Positions 38,568 through 51,383 of a stretch of 64,000 bases of DNA are shown here, one piece after another. The notes under the pieces were generated by a model. That model was not told the origin of the DNA and ran no database searches. It saw nothing but the letters and a program-made list of their open reading frames with translations. Position numbers and translations under genes: made by a program. How positions within the stretch are numbered: position 1 is the stretch's first letter; every line of letters begins with the position of its first letter. This DNA is from Echinostoma caproni (lineage: Eukaryota > Platyhelminthes > Trematoda > Plagiorchiida > Echinostomatidae), in contig UZAN01039383.1 in the NCBI GenBank assembly GCA_900618425.1, positions 66,557 through 130,556 on the forward strand, read 5' to 3'.

Positions 38568-38678
38568 CTCTGCTTGCCTCAGAGAACTTGAATCAAGACG
38601 CATGCCACTCAAGGTGGTGTCAACGCGTGCCAATTGAAGATTTCCTCGCAATGCTTCCTCAATTGTGTTGTATTTAAA
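38568..38678 (-). CDS. Candidate 37-codon internal exon, unidentified gene
   Basis: On the minus strand a stretch of exactly 111 bases (37 codons, phase 0 at both ends) lies between an acceptor-like ATAAG and a donor GAG|GTAGGC. The peptide includes YNTIEEALRGNLQLARVDT and ends SGMRLDSSSLRQAE. It looks like an amphipathic helical segment of a real protein, without low complexity. The donor is good but the acceptor has a weak pyrimidine tract. I do not recognise the family. It lies 3.3 kb downstream of the protocadherin stop codon in the same orientation, so it could belong to a following gene on that strand. Confidence 0.3.
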
Positions 38679-38679
38679 C

Positions 38680-41600
38680 TTATATTTATGTTTTAGTAAG
38701 GGAAGACTAGTGACTTCGGTTGGATTGGTACCTACGCCTAAAAGACGCTTATTTTTGTATGACACGTGCTCCCATAGGTGAGTTATAAAGCCAAACCTAC
38801 AGCTTGAATGTTTCACACCGAATCAAAGGCTTTGATTTGTATCTGACCGAGGTTACTGTTGTTTTTGTAACACTAGTTCTACTCCTTATTTGTTAACCGA
38901 AATTACACAAATTGAATTTAAAAATTCTCATCGTGTTTTTATCACCAACAGTCACGTTTACAAAACGCCCACCAAAATTGCGAATCTTACAACCGGACAA
39001 TAAACCGATAACCCAGATAAAAGGTAATTTACGTACATCACGGGTCTAACGTTGTTCTACCCTGATCATTGAACCAAAGCAACATGTGTACACATTATTT
39101 TGTCAGAATGCCTCAGCCTAAATCAGAAAACCGCGGTTAAAACATTTTATGGTTATTTTCACTCATTCTGCGAAACGTTTTACCTTGAAGCACGTTTTTG
39201 GCCAACCGTAAACCCGAGAAACAACAGATTTCAGTTTCGCTCTCGAATAAGCTCATTCGGGTACCCTCGCCCGAATGGTGTTCGTTTTCACTGACATAAA
39301 TACAAAGAGGAATCTGTTTAGTTTTACACTCATCATACCTGACTAGCAGTAGTAGTGACCACCGATTCGCATATTCAACTTTGAATTTTGGTCTTTTCGG
39401 CACCCCGTATTACGATATATTGATTAAAGAAGAAGAATAGTGTGCCAAACCCGTTTTGCCATTTTACAACTTACACTCGGACTGCTTCAGTGTCATTGTG
39501 ATCCCAACTCAGAGTCACGAGAACCGCTTGTAACGTCACTCTCCTCAACACATCACAGGTAAACCAACAAACGATCGTTTCTTAAACCGTCGCGTTTTTT
39601 CCTGTAGATCCATTTTTGGCATGAACCTCTTTCTAGGAACTAATATCTGATTGGTCTCACAGATTGTGTTTTTATTCTGCTAGCAATAATGGGGACAAAT
39701 ATGTAAATGGTTATAATGAAAGCAAATGCAAAAACAAACAAGTTTCGGAATTGCGCGACGTTTTTGAGGGGTTTGCATATATCAGTGCTAGAGCTAAAAC
39801 ATATAAACGTCGAATTTGATCACATCCATCTGTGGTCACACACATCCGGACTAAACAAATACAATCATTTAATCGACCTCATGTCCTACCCCTAATTCAT
39901 CGTAATTCTTGCCCGAACACGGTTGTTCTAAACTTGCACGGGGACTGTGTTGCGTGTCGCGGACTCATAAGGCGTTGTTTGTTAATGACAGTGTTGCGTG
40001 GAAACAAGTGATCAAGCCGAGCATCAATAGGCATCGCTTTGATGTGCACCGCACTCGGCTGAGGGGCACATTCATCTATTGCCAGTTTCGTCAAGATACA
40101 CTCAACCGAGTATTACAGAAGCGAAACATAATTGTAAACTTTTGTAAAAATAGAATTTGAATAACATCTGTTTCAGGGTATCACTAGCTGGGTTCTTGTC
40201 TGACCAACAGTGTGATATAAAGTCCAGTTATTCAATTCTGCACCTCGCTTTCGGTTGACTGCTGATGCTTCCCAGTAATCTTTTTGGTCTGTTGCGACGC
40301 CATTCGACTAGGCAACCTGGAATTTATGTCAAAATGTTCGACGATAGTGGGATGATTTTGCTGATGTGGTTAGGTTATTTATTCATTCAAGGCGATGAAA
40401 CCCTAATGCTTTAAAATCAATGGGAACACCGTGCACTTCCAGATCTCTGTTGCACATCTATTCACTCACTTTCTCCATCCATCAACTGTCTCTATCACTA
40501 TCACTGTTTTTCTCCATTAATCAAGCTGGTCAACAACATTACACCGAGAGGATTGTGTAGTTATTCATCAAAAATGGTGCTTCATATTAAACACTAAACA
40601 CTAAACACGGCGGCAATCTTTTCTTGCGGCTAAGCGACCTAAGAGAACACGTCCATATTGGCAACCGAGAAGGAATTAGGTTACAAAATAAGTTCAATCA
40701 ATGAAACAGCTTCGTTTAACTCTTAAAGGGTAAACTCGAAGAATATCTACTGTGGAGAAGTTTAGATTTGGCAAACACTGATTAAAATGTGCCACGCTCA
40801 GATTAATTGCATACTTTTTCAAGTGCCCATTGACGAAGCGATTTCAAGTTACGTTCCTCTTGCTAGCTATTCATAAAACTTCAAGTGGATTCGATCACGA
40901 CTATTGTAAGTAAGTGATACAGGTGAGGTAAATCCAATGAGGGTAGACCAGGTGTTACAAACTGCTACGATCCTTGGTGTTCAGGTGTGGAATTCACTTG
41001 CTTTCAGCTTGTACGGTTTACGAGCTTCGCTCTTCAAGTGAACCAACAAATTTCCATTGTTAATGAGACTCGAGAAGAGTGGAACAGACTAATGATGCTT
41101 TACAGTTCACACTTTGCCTGCTCTGTATTTAACAATTCTGCACGTTATGAAGCCAAGTCTATTACTATTCCCATACAGTTGTATAATTCCAAAATGCAAT
41201 TGATTGCACAGCATACAGAACATGATGTGTATTGCGTATAGTTTTCTGACGTTGAGCTGTGCGGAACAGTGTTCCTCGCGTCCGTTATCTTTCACGTACT
41301 TTTTTAAGTTTTAACTCATCCACGTTCACACAGACAATTGCTGTCCTTAATTCCGTATTCGGAATGAATTCGCTATGTTGATGAACTTTCTACGAGCAAT
41401 GAGCAAGAAATATAACGTTATTCACACTTAATTGAATTCGACATTTGGAGAACTTCGGTAACCCGTATGTCTCCATCCCCTCATTAAGCTTTTGTATTAC
41501 CGTGAACGAATGTTGCTTGGTTTCGCTATAGTGGAACGGGAACATGATAATGCGGACAATATTACAAACGGAATGTTTACTGTAGACTGGAGAATAATTG

Positions 41601-41949
41601 CCGTACGCAAACATACACGCATGCACGCATGCTCCCACGCACGAATGCACAGACGCACGCACGCATGTACTGATGCTGCTGCTCGAAATCGCGAACACAT
41701 GTGAATAAAGGTTACAGAATAAACACAAGGCGGACGCGAAATAGTGAGCGAGTGAGCGCACGGTCCGTGAGATAGTACAGATAGGGAGTAAACTGGGAAA
41801 AGGACGTGGATCCATTCACCCGTATCGAAGTTCACACGTTCAAGTGTGAAAAACGTTTATGGCCGAGAAACCGGATGCATTTCGGCCTGAGGAATTCTGT
41901 GTACTGATACAAATCACACTCGATGAAGTTTAAATTAAACCGCATCAAA
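38680..41949. other. Region downstream of the protocadherin, no recognisable gene
   Basis: No domain is recognised. A CATAAA (minus strand) at 41,856-41,861, about 90 bases after the stop codon, is a possible variant polyadenylation signal. A GCACGCAT-type imperfect repeat lies at 41,615-41,670 and a short AAACACT triplicate near 40,590. Confidence 0.4.
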
Positions 41950-42536
41950 TCAGCACTCTAGTTCTTCAGTTTCTGTTGGGGGAGCTCTACCAGTTAGGGG
42001 TTTATTACATGCGAATGTCTGTAAAATTTGTCGGTCACACGTCCGACAAGGACTAAGCTCGTCGGTTGGCGTATGACGACAAAGTAATAGTGTATTCGAT
42101 TCCACAGGTTGCAATTCAAAATCAAAATGTTTCGATCCATTTCGACCGGATGCTTCTGTGGCATGGGATCGCTTGACGGAACACGTGTTATGATGACTTG
42201 GACTAGTCTTCCCAATTAGGCGTTCGGAAAATAAGGTTTGATAATGCACATTGTCGTGAGTGCCGCTTGTGCACGGCTGAGGTTTGATCAATGCATACGG
42301 TTGATCAAATACGTTTGGATTAAGCTCTACTACATAGGTGTTGCTCAATTTGTCCGGTGTGCTGTTCAAAGTTCGATATGGGTCACATTCTCGGCCCACC
42401 GCAGGGCATGTGAGCTTCGCGCCTGTTTGGGAGTTCCACGTACCCGGGCAAATCGTGAAATAGGGCTCGGTTCCTGGAGTGTTTCGTCCAGCCACATCGT
42501 GCATCTGTTCCGATTGACGAAGCTCATCATCACAAA
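41950..42536 (-). CDS. Protocadherin cytoplasmic-tail terminal exon (proposed)
   Basis: The exon begins after a strong acceptor on the minus strand (TGTGTGTGCTTTCCTTTACCAG) and runs 587 bases to a TGA stop: two bases completing a codon, then 194 codons. Its phase matches the donor of the transmembrane exon at 51,384 (one base plus two gives Val), which joins the two through an intron of about 8.8 kb. The product starts CDDELRQSEQMHDVAG and ends TETEELEC. It is polar, rich in Cys, Thr, Ser and Pro, and has no recognisable domain, as expected of an intracellular cadherin tail. Tyrosines in YFTI and YVVEL contexts could be phosphorylation sites. Flatworm protocadherins have divergent tails, so absence of vertebrate motifs is not a concern. 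The link rests on strand, phase and open length. An exon of a separate gene remains possible. Confidence 0.65.
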
Positions 42537-45500
42537 CTGGTAAAGGAAAGCACACACAAGCGGCTGGATTAGGCACGTAGATGAGATCAATTAGCAGCCG
42601 GGAGGACATGGACTGTACATATTTATTCAATTTATTCTTCCTATCAATACCAAGCAAAGATAGCAGGGAGTGGAGTTTTTCCATAGAAAGAAACAAACCA
42701 CATGATTTTCTATGGTAAAGGAGAAAAAATTGAAATAAACTATCAACTGTTCTGTCTAGTTACCAATCAGATAGTTCACTTTTACATTTTCTACAGTCCC
42801 TAATTAACGGTTGTTCATCTGCAGCACCCAATACTGTGCAATTAAATCTTCTTTTAAAACATTGATTGACGAAACTATGAAAAACAAAATATATATAGAA
42901 AAAATTCTTGTTGTTGAGAGAAACACTCTTTGTGATATAAATTTCACGAATAAATGTGACCAGAAAACCGGAAATCGACGGTTTGTACGCATGAGTTCTA
43001 TGTTATGTCAATCAAAGAACCAGGCATTTAGGAAAAAACCGGGTCGGTGAAGCCAGGAATCGACCTGTATTAAACTACTTTGGACACCTAATTGGTCAGT
43101 TAATTTTACAATGGACTACGCCTCTATTCATTAGATTTTCTAAGCATTTAATTTGTTGTCGAATCGTGAATTATTTTCGTTCAACGGTACAAAGAATGTG
43201 ATTAAATTTAGCTTACGGTTTATTGGGCTGAAGAATATCTTTGGTTGTTCACTGAATGTCTAACAGCAAACGCTGTACCGCTCTCTCTCCTTTTATTTAC
43301 ACACAAAATACCTTTACGTGAAACAGTTTAAGGCTGGCTGTTTACGGTTCGCCCCTGACCGTAGGCTTTTATTGGTATTCTGACCGTGGCTAAAGGGCAG
43401 GCCGGGGTAAATATGCGACACAGAGAATTTTTAAGTTTTTACAAGTAAATCCGTGTCTGTCAGTGTCTTGCCGCGTAGGTTGTTAAACCATTAGCACAAT
43501 TTGATTTTCCAAAAGCGTGCAGCATTAAGATAGAAGATCATTACAGATTAGGTAGCAACCGGGAACCACCTTAAACGCATTAAGTGACTTTACGCAGAAC
43601 CCACATTGAAATAGACTGCATCAACTCTGTCCCCGATCAGTGGCGTTCAGTATCCCAATGAGGTGCTCACAATGCATATCACGATATGAGTAACATTAAG
43701 AAATACATGTAGTGGTACTTGCGGCATAAGTGTATGCATATCTATAAGCAAAAGAGAAATCCGGCGATCAATGAAAAACCCGTCATTGAAGGATATACTG
43801 CACAGAAACTGGTTAAAAATTTATTTCAGCTACCTTTAGGGGTTAAAATGTTGTAAAATGGAGAGAACAGAAAAGAGGAAATGGGTTTTATCGTTGATCA
43901 TTGTGGGACAAAGGATGGTTATAATTTAGAATTTCTGAACCTGGATGCAGTCACATGGTTTGATTACTTAGTTCCTTGTCTGTGGAATATCTGATGAAGA
44001 ACAACTTGAAAGTGAGACGCGGGAGGCATATTAGATGGAACAAAAAGCATAATGTAGAAGTAGAACGTAGAGAGGGGAGGTTGGTAGAGTCATTGTTCGC
44101 TTAGGAGCTGGAAGCGATAGGTAGTCTGTCGATAAAGGACGCTTAATGAGGTTAATCGGCTTAAATTAAACTTGATCAACAAGATATGGAAACGTAGATA
44201 AATCTTCATCCCATGCATGAAACTGTTTAATTGTATGCTGTGTTTGAGCTTTACAAAATGAATGGTTGTGTGTGCGGAATGGAACAAGGATCCGATGCTT
44301 AACAGACAGAAGATTTTCAGTATCGTGTGGCGAACAAGCAAATAAAAGCTCCACGTGATCCGTGTTCAGTATCAAAGGGAATTGCGCTTCTGCAAAGATC
44401 TTTCACCGTATAATTTAGAGAAATGCTTAACACTTCTGGATAAAAATCTTAAGCCGGGAATGAATGCATATTGTGGAAGAAGGCAAAATAAACTACTTGT
44501 ACATGGACAGTTCCGTTTGTAAGAAACCTGTGGACAATTTTGAGTATTGTAGTGAATCGATGGGTAGACAAATCAAAAACTGAACTCCAAATAGCACAAT
44601 TTAAACTCGAGTAGTATTATAATAGCGAGATTACGAAATGGTTAAATTTAAAATTTCAATGCTTTCAAATTAAAGGGGAATATTTTCCAAATAACCGGAA
44701 CCAAAAAGAAGACTTTCATTAAACGTCAAAGATCTACATGAATGACAATCGTCGTGGATTATTATGCGTTCATTAGACATTGAAAATTGGGTTTAACGAA
44801 GTCACAATGATGGACAGTCGGAGAGTAACATAATACAATTCCTATTCGTATGTCTACCGGGACGAATAGTCTTTCCTTTTAGTCGGATTTTATCGGGTGT
44901 ACAGACCAGGTTCCCCACGGGGTAACTGACATTTTCATCTGAAATGACAGGAACGACCGTTGGTGTCACTCCTCTCTTCTCGATTTGTTCACTTGTTCAC
45001 TTCTGGTGTACCTCTCAGATGTATTCTCACGAGAGAGAAAAAAATCACTTAAAATCTCCCAAAGCAGAAAACGAACAAGAACAAGAAGTACACGGGATAA
45101 AACTGTTGCCGAAAAAGATGTAAAGAAACGATTGAGGCAAATAAAATCAAGTTCTTCATTTAGGCACCTGCAGATTTCATATGCTTCATCAGATTTTGCA
45201 GTGAATATCCTGCCTGTGGTTTGTAATAATGCCTGAATGTTGGGAATTCAACATTTTGGAACGATGTTTTAAGGATACAATAACCTGTATACAACCGGAA
45301 TTTTTATAATCACTAACACTTGAAGCGGCAGTGAGTCAATTAACTATTTAATTCAAATTTAAAAATGAAAATCCACGGAATTATATCATTGCAATTTCAG
45401 TTGAAGTATCAAAATGAACAAATGTTCAGATCCAATTAAATTAAAATATCCATTTTGGTTCTCATGAAGACTTTGGTCATTCTGTTGTAGATATTCGAAA

Positions 45501-48500
45501 ATGTTCGCCAATAAACATGTACTTTTCTCTTTACACTTCCTCCTACTCTGAATAGTTCTTTCATCTAAAAGCAGTAACATGAAGAATCACATCTATCTGT
45601 TTACAGGTTTATGCTGGAATGTAATGCCGCAAATTCACGCAATAAATTTAAAGACGGGAAACATTTCACATGATGCATACTCTTTGATACCACTTACCCG
45701 TAGTTTAATTAACCAGTGTCTGGTATAGTAAAACTGGCCCGTTAGAGTGGTCGTATACTAGAGATTAAACAGTTCAGTACTTGACTGATGCAATTTTAAA
45801 ATGTTGTCGAATCCAAGTATCTGAATTTATAGACACTAGGGCAATGTAAAAATAGCAAGCGTAATGAATGTTACACAATTCAAGGAGACCAAAAGAATTT
45901 TCAGGAAATCAAACGCACCAAACTATGATTAGAGTGTTATCAAAAAGGAATAATGTTTGTGAAATTACACAGACTTATCCAGTAGTCAAGATCATAAACA
46001 TATATCCCATGAATCTGTTGAATTCTACTACTCTTATTTACGTGACAATCATCAATCAACGTTACTGGAGATTTTGAATAAAATATAGCAAGAAATTGTG
46101 AAGAAGAACGGCTCTAGATCAAATCAAGATCACTTAACAATGAACCGTTTGTCTTCCAAATTATTCAGATTAGTCACTTGTCCTGTTGTATTTTGTTAAC
46201 TAGAGATAAGCTATTAGGAAATAGCCTTTCAGTTAGTATTTTGAAAAAGTAAAATACAGATACTTGCAAATGTAACTCCTGTAGTATTTCCTCCCTCTGT
46301 TACACTTTATTTCAATTTTCTTGCAGGGAGACTGTTTTGGTCATCTTTGCAGTTACTCACTTCTCCAATAAGGACTTGAAAAAATTATACTTTATCTCTC
46401 TCTCTCTGTATGCAGGAGAAAGTGTTCCTGCGAAAAAGTTTAATCGTGATCAATTGTTTATGCACACAGATGTCTGTGCACTACTGAGCATTTTACCATA
46501 GTAGACAATTCAAATTAGATGGGGAATTACGTCCAAAAGATTGATGACCAAGTAATGTAACACAATAATTTCCTTATGGTTGAAATTATCGCGTCATCCA
46601 AGCCACACTCCAACTTTACCAACATTTTGATGGTGCGATGCAGAACCATCACGGACTCGAGGCAATTTATCATCTGTTACCCGAAATATCACTGACAACT
46701 ACAGTCCATTACGATAAAGTATGAAGGAACGATTTCAGTTTACAACCGCTTTTGCTTACAATTACGAGCAAAATTGCCGTCAGTGGTGTTTACCGATAAT
46801 AATAAAGTGTGCAAGGATTCACACCCCCAAAGCGTGGTGTAAAACGTCACCTGACGAATGATTGATTAAAATCCTAATTTGGATCCTTCCATATACGATG
46901 CACAACGCAGAATACGGTATTGCACTTTCACGGTTTTACTTCGTGAACGTTCGGAGGAGAAACGCATTTGATGCTGTCATTAACCCGATTGGAAAAATTG
47001 CAGTCCACTTAAATTCGGTGCAAACTTCTTTCTGCCATTGTACCCTTGAAGAGAAACAAATATCTGTCTGTGTGCCCGAAAACAATTTTCGGAAGCGCTG
47101 CAGCTTCCCTGACCCACCCACTCACTCCACCCACCGTATCACGAGTAATCTCGATGATCATATGGGTGGAAAAACAAATATGGGATCCGTGGTGAATCCA
47201 ATTTCCGGTCTCATGATCAAATCGTTTCTAGTAATCTGTGATTTTAGCTTACTTTTCCAAGACAATTCTCTTCTTAAGTAGTTATATATATATATATTGG
47301 CATGAATACGGATCTCCGAAAGGGAGCCACTCTGTTGTTTTGTTTGAAATACCTGTTTTGAAAATTCCGAGGACGTAAATTCAGTTGTTCAATACCAAAG
47401 ATTTATTGCAATGTAGTACAATCGCTCGGTTCTCTAGCCACAGGCTATGATGGATAAGAAAATGTTAGTAACTCTACGAAGCACCCTGAACTAAAATGTA
47501 GTTGGTTCTTTATTTCTGACCGTGCCTAAAAGATTTAAACAGTCAAAAGCTCAAAATATTTTTTTGATCCTCATCAAAATTCAGGGTGATATTAAACGAA
47601 AGAAACTGTGAGCCGATGATTCAAATCGTTCGCCTAGCTGGCACTTATTCCTACTTCGATAAACCGAAAGGGTTCAAGCAATAACTCTAGTTGAGTAATC
47701 ACCTGCACAAATAGTATATAGGAATGAAGATGCTAAAAGGATTTGATTTGGCTTTTTTGATGAATTTATCGTGTAAATGAGGCTTGAGGTGAAAATCTAA
47801 GAACCTGTGAACAGCTCTTTAGGCGATTCATCATACAAACAAATCGAATCCTTCAATACTCTCATACAACAAATAGTCAAAATGGGAACGTTGCGAATCA
47901 AATCATATCCATGGATGCTAGTACTGAGCTAAACGAAGACCGATAGTCACAAAAAGCTCACATAGACGGGTTGTGCTACATCGTGTATATTCCAAATTAG
48001 CAACGGTCAGATCAGCTTCCCGGTGGCTTAGTGAATAGAACACTTGCGTTCTACCTATGAGGTCTCTGGTTCGATCCCCAGTTGGGTGGATAGATTCGAA
48101 ATGCTGATATGACCCAATCAGATCAAAACAGCTGTCCAGTGCCTCCCAGCTTTTCAGCTCACACCTCATTTACAAGACGAATTCATCATATAAATTACTA
48201 ACAGACTCTTTCGACCATGAAAGGAAACCACGTTTTGTTACTAACAGTTGGCTCCTTTTGCACAACTCAAGTGCAAGAACCAGGGCTTTCAGCGTGGTGC
48301 AGCATCACCCTGTTGAACATGATTGAAAGAATGAAGGGCAATTGTTCAGATGCTCTGTGTACCCAGTAAGCTTGATAAACTGTTCGTCATGGGTGATTTT
48401 CATCATGTGCTCTAATCCAAGCTGATTCATTTCCACCGATATTTCGAGATGAAAATTATCAAGGAACATCAAAGTGCAGGTAGTATTTTCAAGCACTTTG

Positions 48501-51383
48501 AGACAGAACACGTGAAACATCAATATTTGGTGTATCGTATGAACCTTAAAGGTTTATTACCTTTTACCTTCAAGTTTTGTGTAACAGTCAGATTTTTGAA
48601 GATTCGCTTTAGACATCTTTTCGGCGAATGCGTGTGAAAACCGGTGGTCACATTTACTTACTCAAAGCTCTCCCTTGAACATATTATGGGAAGCGGGTAC
48701 ACACAGTCTCAAAACTACTGATCTGCATGCATAAGAAGAATATAACATATTGTGTTGGTCTGGTAGGAGGAAGATTAGCATCTCATAAGCATCCCATAAG
48801 TCTTATTCAGCCGAACCCATGTTATGTGTCAAAACGGAAGTCAGGCAGCCTGTCTGGTGGACAATTGGTGGTCTCAAGTCGTGTTTTTAACTCCCTCCAG
48901 TGCGGTTTTTGATTGACAACCAGATGAAGTTTCTAATGCTTGTAAGGCAACCAGAACAAATAGCACAGAGTAAAACGCATTCACCTGGGGCGATTACCTC
49001 CTTGCTTAATGTGGATATACGTAGAAATGTATAGAGAGAGATGAATATGCGCACAGCCAGACCTATACAACTAGGGAGAGCAAACCTACAGCGCAGGTTG
49101 TTTGACAACTTTAATTCACTTAAGTACACACATATTTACCAAGCTCAGGTGGACATGAATAAAGATCATGAACCATGAAGTCTAAAACAAGCTGGGCATC
49201 AGTATTGATAAGCCGCTAAATAGGGCAAGTACTAACGTCACTAAATCTATGTTTTCAATGGCATATTCTGTACTTCGGTTCAACTGATGGATTTAAAACA
49301 AACATATCTAGCCCACACACAGATAAATAATCACTTTCCACGTACGCATTGACTAGTTATTAGATATATAAAGTCTGGGATTTAGCTAATGTTGGTTATA
49401 CGCACAACTCAGGTCGTTTCACGATGGAGTCAACTCAAATCCGACGAGTAGAGCTCGAGGTCAGGGGAGTGAACTATCGATTGCATGTGCAACAGTGAGT
49501 TTGAATAAATAAATAAACAAATGCACCCCAATCAGTTGTTTGGTCGACGCCCCTGAGCGTACATGCAGAAATATACTTGTCTATAATAGATTATTTACGT
49601 CAACAATAACGTGCCTCATTTTGATCGGATTCTCGGTTGTTATATTGTTACCGATTGGAAAGAGCGGAGAGTGATAGAACGTGTACCTGATGGTCTGGGT
49701 AGTGAAATTTGTAGCTTGTATGTTTGCACGTCGATTGTTAAAAATGTTTCCTTAGAGTTAAAGCGGGTGAGAGAATGAGTCCGTTCCTTTTGTTTGTACT
49801 TGCTCAGAACGGGAACACACTCGCTGGGGTCCTACATATATGTTTGTGTGTGTGTGAGTGTGTGTGGTCATTTAAATGCATTTCGGCCGACACGTGGACT
49901 GGAACGGAAACAGGGACGGAGAGCATAGAGCAACTTTAGATTGAAGTGATAGATTAATTCAATTTGACGTCCACAGCTTTTTGCTCTATATGCCCTCGAG
50001 ACACCCAGCGACAACGAAGTACAGGACCAGAGTTGATGAGGGATAGAATGGAGTCACGAGTGGGTTAGTGCAATTGAGTGAGTTGTACACATTCCATTTA
50101 CAAGATCTTTGCATGTTAACTGGATTTTTCGAATGTCCAAATTTGGATGATAAACAAAACATTTGCCGAAATAAAGGAAAATCTGCAAAGGAGATATGAG
50201 TGTAAACAATGAAGCCATCTAAGCAGTATTGGAATGCGGAATCGTTTTTATCCTCTATTCTTGAGGTCTTCCAGGTAAATCATTTTGATTTAAGAGTTCT
50301 ACTGCTTTCAGTCGTTGCTGAGCTCAGATCTCAAAGATGTACTTTTTGCAAACGGCTATCATCAGTGTCACTTAATTTGAATAATGGTACACCAGCAATC
50401 CAAAACAATTCAATTCACCGGGCTGGAAAGTCGATTTTCATAGGAAGTATCCCCTTGCAATATAAATACTCTGAACTATCGTAGGAACTGTTGAGCACAC
50501 ATGTACAAACCTACGGTGAAAAATAGTTATCAATCAACGATTGGATTGGGGATAACTTTATCAACATCGTGAACACAACTTGAGTTACATTTACGAATTT
50601 ATTTTATATCGATGTCGACATCTATGTCGATTTTTCACAGAAAACATCAGTTTAGGAATCGAGCTGAATGGCAACGCTGTGTTCATTATTCAAGTACAGC
50701 TGGGAGAAAAATTGCTTTATTGGAAACGTGTCACAAAACACACTTATTGACGTACGACTTTCGTCGTTAATCGTAAGTTTATTCTAAACAAGGCTAATTG
50801 AGAACTTTCAGGATATTTACTGCCCATTAGAATCGTATGAATCGTTCATCTTTTTGAATCGAATGAAAATGATCCACGTTTTTCAGTTTGGAAACAACCG
50901 TTCAGAGTACAGTCAAATAGCTTGTTGCCGAGACAAATCACGTCATTTTTTGTGTGGTTTGGAGGTCTATACAGAATGCAGGTCTCAAGGTTCTATTTTT
51001 CTTCGCAACCAAACAGGAACGAGATACTAAGTGAATACCTATCAAGAAAAGATTATTTATTATTCTTTGAAGGTGATATAGTATCCGAGACTCAAAATTG
51101 TGCTTATCTTTCCCAGAAACCAATTTTGTCGGTTATTGCATAGCATAAAAATGAAGAGNAAGAGGCTTAGGTAGATTTTTGGTCTGGGTAAGAAGTATCA
51201 CAAATCAGCTCTGTCAACATAATTCACGGATTAAAGAAGCACGAACATTCTCCACTCAAATTAGGTGAATTCGAAATATTTGCAGTAAAGGTAACAGCGT
51301 CCGGGTCCCCGAGCTCATATCAAACTATTCCACAACGTGTCAAGTTAGTTTCATTTTTAATAACACAACAATCACTGTCTCAC
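42537..51383 (-). other. Proposed 8.8-kb protocadherin intron
   Basis: The minus-strand intron starts GTGAGAC (51,383 downward) and ends TTTACCAG (42,537). It holds one SINE (48.0 kb), a (TA)n run near 47,284-47,298, a (TG)n run near 49,845-49,866 and one N at 51,159. A plus-strand open frame of 139 codons at 46,862-47,281 has no recognisable domain. If further small exons exist in it they must preserve phase 1. Confidence 0.5.
48010..48175 (+). repeat. tRNA-derived SINE, copy 1 (best preserved)
   Basis: A tRNA-like head starts with A box tggcttagtga (48,024-48,034) and B box ggttcgatccc (48,068-48,078) at tRNA-like spacing. A non-tRNA body of about 90 bases follows. The segment between the boxes (cttgcgttc, later gaggtc) is shared with copies at 63.76 kb and, inverted, at 53.6 kb. 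Such elements use RNA polymerase III promoters and are mobilised by LINE enzymes. No flanking duplication was identified. Confidence 0.75.

Noticed and set aside
41390..41835. 112- and 141-codon minus-strand frames downstream of the protocadherin stop
   Set aside because: They arise from an imperfect GCACGCAT repeat, which gives low-complexity peptides in several frames.
46862..47281. 139-codon plus-strand open frame inside the proposed intron
   Set aside because: No domain, no clear donor or acceptor, and composition that drifts; not supported as a gene.
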